This document shows positions 6,617 through 14,014 of a DNA stretch of 29,326 nucleotides, in pieces. Location of the stretch: the IMG/VR virus record IMGVR_UViG_3300009026_000047, positions 1 to 29,326 of that record. One strand, written 5' to 3'. Origin of the DNA: a virus. Each line of letters opens with the position of its first letter. The stretch's first letter is position 1. The notes below the pieces were generated by a model, which saw nothing but the letters and a program-made list of their open reading frames with translations, had not been told where the DNA came from and ran no database searches. The position numbers and the translations under genes were made by a program.

Positions 6617-8604
6617 TAGAGATCTATATAGGATCAGAGAAGATAGATACCTATAAGGATGAGGATGTGAATATCACATTGAGCATTCAGAATGTCAGAG
6701 ACATATCTAGGCTCTTTACTGATTACACTCAGAACTTTCAAGTACCTGCTTCTAAGACCAATAACGCAGTATTCAAGCATTACTACAATGCAGATATATC
6801 TGGAGGATTCCAAGCCTCATTAAGACAGGATGCTACTTTGTTTATCAATAAGGAAGTATTTAGAGAAGGATCTATTGAGTTGATATCTGTAGATATGACT
6901 AAAGGGAAATCTTCTGCTTATGAGATTGTATTCTTTTCAGCAGGTGTGAATCTAAAAGACTTGTTTGCAGATGATGAATTAACAGATCTTGATCTATCAG
7001 CATATGATCATGCATATGAGGGAGGAGTGATCAGAGGAGCGATGGAAGGAACTACTCCTCTTCATTCTGGAAATGTTATCTATCCATTAATATCTCCTGT
7101 TAAGGATTGGCATTATGACTCTTCGCCTTCGGATCATAGTGAAAATGATATTGCTTATCATACACAGAATGATGATCATGGGATCAATTATTATCAGTTG
7201 AAACCTGCTATCAGGATCAGCAAATTGATTGATGCTATAGAGTCTAAGTATGGAATCACATTCACATCTACCTTCTTCGCTAATTCTAAGTTTACGGATC
7301 TATTCCTGTGGGGACATAGAAGAGAGGGGTATATGTTCAAAGATCAGGCTAACGGCTTTACGGCTCAGAAGATAAACTTCACCTCAGCCACAGGATTGTT
7401 TGATGCTACAACAGATCTCTATACAAATAGCACTTTTATAACATCACTAATCTGGAAGTATAGTATCACATCAACAAATGACTATCAAGTACATTGGTAT
7501 GTTAATGGTCAGTATGTGATGAGCAGACAACATTCAGGAAGTGTTACCAATCAGGAGGTCTATTTAAATGCTTGGCTAAAGGGAGGTGATGAGGTTCAGA
7601 TGAGATTCTCACCGCCTATAGATTGGGGAGGAGAGACTATAACTATTACAGGAAGCAGCATATCTGGAAGACCTTCAGACCTTGCAGCCGATGTATTTAC
7701 GGCAACAACAAGCACATCTCAATCATTTACTACTGATGTGGTGATGAGTGATCAGATGCCTGAGCAGAAGATTTATGACTTTATTCTAGGTCTAGTGAAG
7801 ATGTTCAATCTAGTGATTGAGCCTACAAGCCGAACAAAGTTCAATGTAGAGCCTTTGGATGATTGGTATGCTTCAGGATCTAATTATGATATTACAGATC
7901 ATGTGGATGTTGCTTCAGAGAAGGTAACAAGACCTGAACTCTATAAGAGACTCTCATTTAATTATCAGGAGTCAGGATCATATCTAGAAGAGGCTTATAG
8001 GAATACTAATGGAGGGATAGGATATGGCGATGTAAGAGCAGACTTTACCTTTGATGGAGGCGAGTTAAATACAGAATCAACATTTGAGTTGATGAAATAC
8101 CAGAAGCTAAATGATATTAGTGGAGGTGTTACTTCATTCCTAGTAGGTAAGAGTATTGATAAGGAATTAAAACCTTATATCGGTCAGCCTGTGATCTTCT
8201 ATTCATCTTCTACATTGAGCATATCTTCTAAGCAAATAGGATTCTTAGATGAGACAGGATTAACAACAACTGCTTCTAACCAAGTATATCTATGTGGAAA
8301 TATAAACAACAGAGTTGCAGCAAGTGTAACGCAGATGCTAACCTATGGACTTGAAGTTGATCCTCTTCACGAACAAAGTTTCATACAGACCTTATACAAT
8401 CAATTCTGGGAAGATTATATCACAGATCTCTATTCAACTAGCAGAAGAGTATATTCCATGAAGGCAATACTTCCTTTTAAGGTTGCTGCTCAGTTGCGGA
8501 TGAATGACAAGCTAGATATCTCAGGAAGAAGATATATCATTAATCAGATCCAGATAAACCTCAGAACGGAGGAGGCTACTTTGGAACTTCTAAACGATGT
8601 ATGA
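6613..8604 (+). CDS. Large tail protein (tail-tip hub candidate)
   Basis: 663 aa. The N-terminus carries IQNVRDISRLFTDYTQNFQVPASKTNN and FKHYYNADI, a block I know from Bacteroidota phage tail proteins; it is followed by a strand-rich body. The middle (about 260-380) contains a jelly-roll-like insert with S/T-rich strands, and the C-terminus ends with MNDKLDISGRRYIINQIQINLRTEEATLELLN, which looks like the end domain of tail-hub proteins that close a beta barrel around the tube. The start forms an ATGA overlap with the previous stop. Function as hub or distal tail protein is inference from size and order; it is non-enzymatic by inspection. Confidence 0.6.
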   Translation: MIEIYIGSEKIDTYKDEDVNITLSIQNVRDISRLFTDYTQNFQVPASKTNNAVFKHYYNADISGGFQASLRQDATLFINKEVFREGSIELISVDMTKGKSSAYEIVFFSAGVNLKDLFADDELTDLDLSAYDHAYEGGVIRGAMEGTTPLHSGNVIYPLISPVKDWHYDSSPSDHSENDIAYHTQNDDHGINYYQLKPAIRISKLIDAIESKYGITFTSTFFANSKFTDLFLWGHRREGYMFKDQANGFTAQKINFTSATGLFDATTDLYTNSTFITSLIWKYSITSTNDYQVHWYVNGQYVMSRQHSGSVTNQEVYLNAWLKGGDEVQMRFSPPIDWGGETITITGSSISGRPSDLAADVFTATTSTSQSFTTDVVMSDQMPEQKIYDFILGLVKMFNLVIEPTSRTKFNVEPLDDWYASGSNYDITDHVDVASEKVTRPELYKRLSFNYQESGSYLEEAYRNTNGGIGYGDVRADFTFDGGELNTESTFELMKYQKLNDISGGVTSFLVGKSIDKELKPYIGQPVIFYSSSTLSISSKQIGFLDETGLTTTASNQVYLCGNINNRVAASVTQMLTYGLEVDPLHEQSFIQTLYNQFWEDYITDLYSTSRRVYSMKAILPFKVAAQLRMNDKLDISGRRYIINQIQINLRTEEATLELLNDV

Positions 8605-8747
8605 TGGACTTGGGTTTTATAATTGAGCAACTTCATAAAACAAAGGCTACAGATCAGGATCTGAGGATAGCTAAAGGAGAATGGAAAGTTCTTACTAAAT
8701 GGAGTGAAGCTAAAGAACAAATCAGATGGCAGTTAAGAAAGAGATAG
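8601..8747 (+). CDS. 48-aa hypothetical protein between hub and tape measure
   Basis: Begins ATGATGGAC, overlapping the previous stop (ATGA); either ATG (8601 or 8604) is usable. The product, MMDLGFIIEQLHKTKATDQ..., is helical with W-rich turns (GEWKVLTKWSEAKEQIRWQL) and a basic end. It overlaps the tape-measure start by 22 nt. The start and end overlaps and the absence of any other gene in the 120-base gap support it. Unknown function; possibly a small tail factor. Confidence 0.5.
   Translation: MMDLGFIIEQLHKTKATDQDLRIAKGEWKVLTKWSEAKEQIRWQLRKR
8610..8624 (+). repeat. 15-bp direct repeat copy 1 (TTGGGTTTTATAATT)
   Basis: Identical to copy 2 at 13641-13655. Here it lies inside the 48-aa ORF, just after its start. 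Chance is not excluded because it is AT-rich. Confidence 0.4.
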
Positions 8748-10348
8748 AGATCAATGTAAATACTACGAATGCTGAGAAGAGCGTAGATAATCTAGAAGGT
8801 GGGCTAGAGGGAGTTAGTGCACAAGCAGATAAACTCACAGGAGGTCTAGTTTCTGGATTCCGTAATGGTGTTGCAGGGATTAAGAAAGGGATCACTGCTA
8901 TGAAGTCTCTTAAGGTTGCAGTAGCAGCCACAGGAATAGGTCTATTATTGATTGCTATAACTGCTCTTACATCTTACTTCACAAAGACACAGAGAGGTGC
9001 TGATAAGTTGTCTCAGGCACTCAAAGGAATTGGTGCAGTAGTGGATGTCCTTGTAGATAGAATATCCACCTTTGGAGAGGGATTATTTAAGATCTTATCA
9101 GGAGACTTCTCAGAGGGTGTAGATATCCTGAAAGGAACATTATCAGGATTAGGAGAGGAGATCAGGAATGAGGCAAAAGCAGCAATTGATTTAGAGAAGG
9201 CACAACAGGCTCTAGAAGATAGACAGATCTCATTGATTAAGGTAAATGCTCAGAGAAGAGCATCTATTGAAAAGTTAAGGTTAGCAGCAGAAGATACTAC
9301 TAAGACTGATAAGGAAAGAGCAGATGCACTTAGAGAGGCTGCTAAACTACAGAATGATATCGCAGATGATGAGATATCTATAGCTAAGGAGAGAGCAAGA
9401 ATTGTTAGAGAGAGAGTTGCATTAGGAGAGTCATCTAGAGATGATCTTCAAGAACAGGCAGAGGCAGAAGCCAGAGTAATTGAATTAGAGGCAGAGAGAG
9501 ATAGAAGATTAAAGTCCTTACAGACTAGATTGAATGCTTTCACTAAGGGTACAAAAGATAATACAGATGCAACAGATGCTAATGCGGAGGCTCTTAAGAA
9601 GCTAAATGAAGAGATAGCTAAGAGAGATGAGAGATTAGAAGAAGAATCTGCTAAGTTACAAGAGAAGTTAGCTAGTGAGTATGATGCTATTCTACAGGCT
9701 CAGAATGAAGCACAGACAAATGAACTAAATGCAGTAGAAGACAAGTATAATAGACTTCTAGAGAATGCTCAACAATTAGGTTTTGATGAGATAGAATTGA
9801 ATCGTATTAAGAACGAGGAGATTAATAGAGTCAATAAAAAATATGAGGATGAGGATTCTGCTAGGAAGAAACAAAAAGCAGCAGATGATCAAGCGGTGCA
9901 AATGGCTACACTTGGTGCTATATCAGGAGCATTAGGATCATTGAGTCAATTAGCAGGTAAGGATGCAGCGAGTGGAAAGGCATTAAGTGCTGCTCAGGCA
10001 GTAATCAATACTTATACAGGTGCTACGAAGGCACTTGCTCAGGGTGGTATTGCAGGGCCAATTGCTGCTGCAGGAGTTGTAGCTTCAGGTATCGCATCTA
10101 TAAGACAGATCTATGCTACTAAGATTCCTAGCAGTTCTGGAGGAGGAGTTGGTAGTGGAGCAAGACCACAGATATCAGCATCTGCAATAACACCGAGATT
10201 ATCGTTTGATACTCAGGTATCAGATCTAGGGAATCAGATTAGTCAGTCATTAGAGAGATCTCCTGTGAGAGCGTATGTTGTAAATCAGGATGTGCAGACT
10301 GCAGAGAAGATGGATAGAAAAATAAAGGAAACGGCAACAATAGGATAG
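8726..10348 (+). CDS. Tail tape measure protein
   Basis: 540 aa, almost wholly alpha-helical, rich in A, E, K and L. A hydrophobic segment VAATGIGLLLIAITAL lies at about 66-81. Long charged coiled-coil stretches cover about 150-390 (LEKAQQALEDRQ, ELEAERDRRLKSL, LNEEIAKRDERLEEESAKL). A glycine/alanine-rich hydrophobic part lies near 400-460. This is the standard composition of tape measures, which set tail length and are ejected with DNA. At the usual 0.15 nm per residue a tail of about 80 nm would be expected, fitting a siphovirus. It is short for the family and carries no peptidase or transglycosylase motif that I can see. Confidence 0.85.
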   Translation: MAVKKEIEINVNTTNAEKSVDNLEGGLEGVSAQADKLTGGLVSGFRNGVAGIKKGITAMKSLKVAVAATGIGLLLIAITALTSYFTKTQRGADKLSQALKGIGAVVDVLVDRISTFGEGLFKILSGDFSEGVDILKGTLSGLGEEIRNEAKAAIDLEKAQQALEDRQISLIKVNAQRRASIEKLRLAAEDTTKTDKERADALREAAKLQNDIADDEISIAKERARIVRERVALGESSRDDLQEQAEAEARVIELEAERDRRLKSLQTRLNAFTKGTKDNTDATDANAEALKKLNEEIAKRDERLEEESAKLQEKLASEYDAILQAQNEAQTNELNAVEDKYNRLLENAQQLGFDEIELNRIKNEEINRVNKKYEDEDSARKKQKAADDQAVQMATLGAISGALGSLSQLAGKDAASGKALSAAQAVINTYTGATKALAQGGIAGPIAAAGVVASGIASIRQIYATKIPSSSGGGVGSGARPQISASAITPRLSFDTQVSDLGNQISQSLERSPVRAYVVNQDVQTAEKMDRKIKETATIG

Positions 10349-10350
10349 AT

Positions 10351-11301
10351 ATGAAGTTTTTTGAATTAGTATTAGATGAAGAAAAGCTATTGCATGGAAT
10401 TGATGCAATAAGCATAGTGGAACATCCTGCAATAGAGGAGGACTTCATTACAATGAGTAAGGATCACAAGTTTGAGTTCAAGGAGATAGAGAAGAAGATC
10501 CTGATGGGTGCTGCTATGATTCCAGAGAAGCCGATCTATAGAGTAGATGGTGATCAGGAGTATTATGTATTCTTTACGAAGGAAACGATCAAGAGAGCCT
10601 CTGAATTATATCTGATGAATGGTAAGCAAGGAAATGCTACGCTAGAGCATCAGGAAAAGATCTCAGGCTTATCATTAGTTGAGAGTTGGATCATTGAAGA
10701 TCCAGAGAAGGATAAGAGTAGAGCCTATGGCTTAGAGTATCCTGTAGGAACTTGGATGGTAAGTATGAAGGTTAATAATGATGATATCTGGGAGGAATAT
10801 GTCAAAAGTGGGAAGGTCAAAGGATTCAGCATTGAAGGATGGTTCATGCAGAGAGAGTCAGCTATTGAAGTCAATACAGAACTATCTAGAATTGAATCAG
10901 CAGAATCAGAACACTTGCTCTCACTTTATCTTCTGGGAATAGCTAAGGGAGTTCTAAAGAACGATAAGAGATACAAGAATGGGAAGAAGTTGGAAATGGA
11001 ATCATACAGAGACTATCCTGATTCAGTTTCTAACAATGCAAAGAAAGGGATCGCACTTAATGAGAAGCAAGGGAACAAATGCGCTACTCAAGTGGGTAAA
11101 GTCAGAGCGCAGCAGTTAGCCCAGAAGCAACCTCTATCAGTTGAGACTATTAAGAGAATGTATTCTTATCTAAGTAGAGCACAGGAATACTATGATGAGG
11201 GAGATACCACATCTTGCGGATATATCTCATATATGTTATGGGGAGGATTATCTGCTAGAAGATGGGCAGAGAGTAAATTGAAAGAATTGGATCAGATATG
11301 A
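10351..11301 (+). CDS. XkdF-like prohead protease with C-terminal extension
   Basis: 316 aa. Residues about 45-170 match the XkdF putative serine protease domain: MGAAMIPEKPIYR, YYVFFTKETI, a histidine in ATLEHQ (H100), SLVESWIIEDPEKDKS, GTWMVSMKV and KGFSIEGWF with the candidate nucleophile S160. The His and Ser spacing is as expected for a maturation protease of the herpesvirus-like fold. The remaining 120 residues (SYRDYPDSVSNNAKKGI, NKCATQVGKVRAQQLA, YSYLSRAQEYYDEGD, WGGLSARRWAE) form a separate helical domain that I also associate with phage head proteins. The gene precedes a scaffold-like protein and the capsid protein, the expected order for capsid maturation. Confidence 0.8.
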   Translation: MKFFELVLDEEKLLHGIDAISIVEHPAIEEDFITMSKDHKFEFKEIEKKILMGAAMIPEKPIYRVDGDQEYYVFFTKETIKRASELYLMNGKQGNATLEHQEKISGLSLVESWIIEDPEKDKSRAYGLEYPVGTWMVSMKVNNDDIWEEYVKSGKVKGFSIEGWFMQRESAIEVNTELSRIESAESEHLLSLYLLGIAKGVLKNDKRYKNGKKLEMESYRDYPDSVSNNAKKGIALNEKQGNKCATQVGKVRAQQLAQKQPLSVETIKRMYSYLSRAQEYYDEGDTTSCGYISYMLWGGLSARRWAESKLKELDQI

Positions 11302-11353
11302 AAATGACCCAAAATTGTTAATAATAGTTGTTTAATTAGAAAAGTTCAGAAAA

Positions 11354-11986
11354 ATGAATCTACAAGAAGTGTTCAAAAAGATTGAGATGGCTTTGACTCC
11401 TAGTCAAGATGCTGCTCCTGAAGTTCAGGAAGAAGTGAAAGTTGAAATGGCTACAATGAAACTCGCAGGAGGTGTTGTAGTAGAAGCAGAAGCGTTTGAA
11501 GCAGGTGAGAATGTATTTTTACTAGGTGAAGATGATGAGAAAGTAGCTGCTCCTGTTGGAGAGCATGAGTTAGAAGATGGTAAGATCCTAGTCATAGTAG
11601 AAGAGGGTGTTATTTCTGAGATTCGTGAAGCAGGTGAATCTGAGGAAGTTGTTGAAGAAGAAGCAACAGAGGAAGTTATGGAAGAGCAAGAGATGGCTTA
11701 TGTAAGTAAAGAAGAGTTTACTGCTGCTATTGATGAGGTTAAGGAAATGATCGCAGCTATGATGCCTAAGGAAGAGCAATCTGCTGATGAAGTTTCTGAA
11801 GAGGTTCAAATGAATGAAGAAGCTACTGAAGAAGTAGTTGAGGAGAAGGTAGAGATGAGTGCTGATGAAGTACCTGCTGCTAAGAAGGTCGCTGCTGCTC
11901 CTGTTGAGAAGAAGCCAGATATGCATAAGTTCGCCAATAAGGGCAGACAAGATGCTTTGGCTCGTGTAATGAGTAAATTATCCTAA
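11354..11986 (+). CDS. Acidic scaffold-like protein upstream of capsid
   Basis: 210 aa with glutamate and valine dominating (EEVVEEEATEEVMEEQE and similar runs). An inner strand-rich block (KLAGGVVVEAEAF, VFLLGEDDEKVAAPVGEHELEDGKILVIVEEGVI, about 37-90) is a small beta domain that I associate with proteins encoded before Bacteroidota phage capsid genes. The C-terminal 30 residues turn basic (HKFANKGRQDALARVMSKL), suiting a capsid-binding tail. Together these fit an internal scaffold removed by the protease encoded just upstream. No direct proof of function; role inferred from composition and position. Confidence 0.6.
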   Translation: MNLQEVFKKIEMALTPSQDAAPEVQEEVKVEMATMKLAGGVVVEAEAFEAGENVFLLGEDDEKVAAPVGEHELEDGKILVIVEEGVISEIREAGESEEVVEEEATEEVMEEQEMAYVSKEEFTAAIDEVKEMIAAMMPKEEQSADEVSEEVQMNEEATEEVVEEKVEMSADEVPAAKKVAAAPVEKKPDMHKFANKGRQDALARVMSKLS

Positions 11987-12004
11987 TTTAAATAAAGAAG
12001 AAAA

Positions 12005-12931
12005 ATGGCTACAACCACTTCAATTACCACCACTTATGCAGGTGAATTTGCAGGGAAATATATTTCTGCTGCATTATTGAGTGCCGACACTATTGAGGGT
12101 GGCGGTATTACTATCAAACCAAATGTGAAGTTCAAAGAGGTTATGAAGACCTTGAGCACAGATGCTATCGTAAAAGATGCAACTTGTGATTTCTCTGATA
12201 CTTCAACTATCACTTTGGCTGAGAAGATCCTACAACCAGAAGAGTTCCAAGTGAACCTAGAATTGTGCAAGAAGGACTTTCATAGCGATTGGGAAGCGAT
12301 CTCAATGGGCTACTCTGCATTTGATGAGTTACCAAGTAACTTCGCTGATTTCTTAATCGGTCATGTTGCTGCTAAGGTTGCTCAAAAAACAGAACAAACT
12401 ATCTGGACAGGTGCTACTGCAACTGCAGGTGAATTCAACGGATTCGGTGCTTTATTAGCTGCTGATTCTGATGTAGTAGATGTTACAGGTACTGCAGTTA
12501 CTGCTGCTAATGTTATCACTGAAATGGGTAAAGTAGTTGATGCTATCCCAACTTCAGTATACGGAAAAGAGGATCTTTACATCTATGTTTCTAGCAATGT
12601 TGCTCGTGCTTATGTTCGTGCTCTTGGTGGATTCGGTGCTTCAGGTCTAGGTGCTAATGGTGTTCGTAACGAAGGAACAACTTGGTTCAACAATCAGGAT
12701 CTAGCCTTTGATGGTGTGAAGATCTTTGTTGCTTCAGGTATGGCTGATGACACTATGGTAGCTGCTCAAAAATCAAACTTGTTCTTCGGTACAGGCTTGT
12801 TAGCTGATCAGAATGAGGTGAAACTTTTGGACATGGCTGATCTTGATGGATCACAAAATGTTCGTGTAGTTATGCGCTACACTGCAGGTGTGCAGATTGG
12901 TATCGGTGCTGACATCGTTTACTACGCATAA
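12005..12931 (+). CDS. Major capsid protein
   Basis: 308 aa. The sequence has an A/T/S-rich beginning, a helix block SADTIEGGGITIKPNVKFKEVMKTL, then FQVNLELCKKDFHSDWEAISMG, FADFLIGHVAAKVAQKTEQTIWTG (a spine-helix-like region) and a C-terminal beta part ending ADLDGSQNVRVVMRYTAGVQIGIGADIVYY, the usual closing strand of HK97-like capsid proteins. Codon use shifts toward C-ending and CGT codons, as expected for a highly expressed gene. A strong terminator follows 20 bases after the stop, and the scaffold and protease genes precede it. There is no long N-terminal delta domain; the scaffold is a separate gene. Confidence 0.85.
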   Translation: MATTTSITTTYAGEFAGKYISAALLSADTIEGGGITIKPNVKFKEVMKTLSTDAIVKDATCDFSDTSTITLAEKILQPEEFQVNLELCKKDFHSDWEAISMGYSAFDELPSNFADFLIGHVAAKVAQKTEQTIWTGATATAGEFNGFGALLAADSDVVDVTGTAVTAANVITEMGKVVDAIPTSVYGKEDLYIYVSSNVARAYVRALGGFGASGLGANGVRNEGTTWFNNQDLAFDGVKIFVASGMADDTMVAAQKSNLFFGTGLLADQNEVKLLDMADLDGSQNVRVVMRYTAGVQIGIGADIVYYA

Positions 12932-12950
12932 GAAGTAGATTGATTAATTT

Positions 12951-12989
12951 AAAGGGGCAGGTAGGCTAGTGCTTGTCTGCCCTTTTTTT
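12951..12989 (+). terminator. Terminator after the capsid gene
   Basis: Stem GGGCAG (12955-12960) / CTGCCC (12977-12982), extended by a G-U pair and AAA/TTT, with a 16-nt loop region. A run of seven T follows. It separates the capsid message from the tail tube gene and could set their ratio. Confidence 0.85.
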
Positions 12990-13003
12990 ATACTTTATAC
13001 AAT

Positions 13004-13528
13004 ATGGCATGTGCTTTAACAAAAGGAAGAAACGAACCCTGTAAGGATGTAGTAGGTGGTATTACTGCCGTTTACTTTGCAGACTTCGGTACATTAGGTG
13101 ATCCTACCTATGATACAACAGATACGGATGTGATTGATGCTTTCAGCGGAACACCTTCATGGTTTAAGTTTGAAGTGAAAGGAAACTCTAGCTTTGAGCA
13201 AGCAATTACATCTAGCCGTGAGAACGGAACAACATTCTTTGATCAGACATTAAGTTTGACATTTAAGAAGATGAGTAAGCAGACTCACAATCAGTTAAAA
13301 CTGATCTCTTACAATCGCCCTCATGTAGTAGTTGAGGATAATAACGGCAACAAGTTCCTAATGGGATTAGATTATGGTGCTGAGGTTAATGGTGGTACTA
13401 TCGTTACAGGTGCTGCAATGGGAGATCTATCTGGTTATACTTTAACTATGAATGGTCAGGAGAAGATTCCTGCTAATTTCGTAGATGCTACGATTACTGC
13501 TGATGCTTCTGTGATTGATGATATCTAA
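13004..13528 (+). CDS. Major tail (tube) protein
   Basis: 174 aa, beta-rich. Characteristic blocks are KGNSSFEQAITSSRENGTTFFDQTLSLTFKK, NQLKLISYNRPHVVVEDNNGNKFLMGLDYGAEVNGG and SGYTLTMNGQEKIPANFV; I recognise these as those of the tail tube protein of Bacteroidota siphophages. It lies between two terminators, forming its own unit, as befits a protein made in many copies. Codons are like those of the capsid gene. It begins MACALTKGRNEPCKD, with two cysteines close together whose role I cannot infer. Confidence 0.75.
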   Translation: MACALTKGRNEPCKDVVGGITAVYFADFGTLGDPTYDTTDTDVIDAFSGTPSWFKFEVKGNSSFEQAITSSRENGTTFFDQTLSLTFKKMSKQTHNQLKLISYNRPHVVVEDNNGNKFLMGLDYGAEVNGGTIVTGAAMGDLSGYTLTMNGQEKIPANFVDATITADASVIDDI

Positions 13529-13550
13529 GATCAGATCCTGATAGAATCAA

Positions 13551-13584
13551 AAAAGCCCTTCCATTACGGAGGGGCTTCTTTTTT
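13551..13584 (+). terminator. Terminator after the tail tube gene
   Basis: A 10-bp stem AAGCCCTTCC (13553-13562) / GGAGGGGCTT (13568-13577), with one T-G pair and loop ATTAC, is followed by a C and six T. Confidence 0.9.
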
Positions 13585-13599
13585 GGTAGCAATGCTACC
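13585..13599. repeat. Short perfect hairpin after terminator
   Basis: GGTAGC (13585-13590), loop AAT, GCTACC (13594-13599): a 6-bp perfect inverted repeat directly abutting the terminator T run. It is not followed by T, so it is not itself a terminator. It may be an operator, an RNA stability element or chance. The rest of 13600-13657 shows no gene. Confidence 0.4.
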
Positions 13600-13640
13600 T
13601 AAGAGAGATGAACTATGCAAATGTAACCATTATATTCCTT

Positions 13641-13655
13641 TTGGGTTTTATAATT
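13641..13655 (+). repeat. 15-bp direct repeat copy 2 (TTGGGTTTTATAATT)
   Basis: Identical to copy 1 at 8610-8624. Here it lies 2 nt before the ATG at 13658, and its TATAATT end could be part of the A/T-rich translation start region. Confidence 0.4.
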
Positions 13656-13657
13656 AG

Positions 13658-14014
13658 ATGATAATTGTAGAAGAAAACACAACTCCACAGATAACTATGT
13701 ATCTCAGGGACTTTGCAACAGAGTCTTTTGAGATGGAGATTATATCTGAGGATCAAAGAATAGAGAAAGTAGATACTGCTATATCTGGATCATATGATGA
13801 TTTCAGAAAGGTTCTGACCTTCTCTTATGATGTTTCTGCTTTAGTAGCAGAGAGTTTTTATGTGATCAAGATTTGGGAAGTGGGTAAAATCAAACTACTT
13901 TCACAAGACAAGATGTATATCCTTCCTTCAGGATCTTCAGTAGGTACTTATCAACCTAAGTTAGCTACAACAGAGAAAACGATGGATAACGAGTTTAAGA
14001 TTTATGGAGAATAG
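13658..14014 (+). CDS. Small beta-rich structural protein upstream of portal
   Basis: 118 aa. Short beta strands dominate (PQITMYLRDF, FEMEIISEDQ, VLTFSYDVSALVAESFYVIKIWEVG), ending with DNEFKIYGE. I associate proteins with this N-E-F-x-x-Y-x ending with the portal neighbourhood in Bacteroidota phages, but no function has been assigned to my knowledge. The gene overlaps the portal start by 11 nt, so it is probably co-translated with it. A minor virion or head-assembly protein is the likeliest role. The start is the ATG that follows TTATAATTAG. Confidence 0.5.
   Translation: MIIVEENTTPQITMYLRDFATESFEMEIISEDQRIEKVDTAISGSYDDFRKVLTFSYDVSALVAESFYVIKIWEVGKIKLLSQDKMYILPSGSSVGTYQPKLATTEKTMDNEFKIYGE

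Noticed and set aside
8722-8931. 69-aa - strand frame opposite the tape measure start
   Set aside because: Antisense shadow of a repetitive helical gene; no support.
11588-11950. 120-aa open frame on the - strand
   Set aside because: It is the reverse of the E/V-rich scaffold-like gene; the phenylalanine, leucine and serine runs come from GAA/GAG repeats. No start context or promoter.
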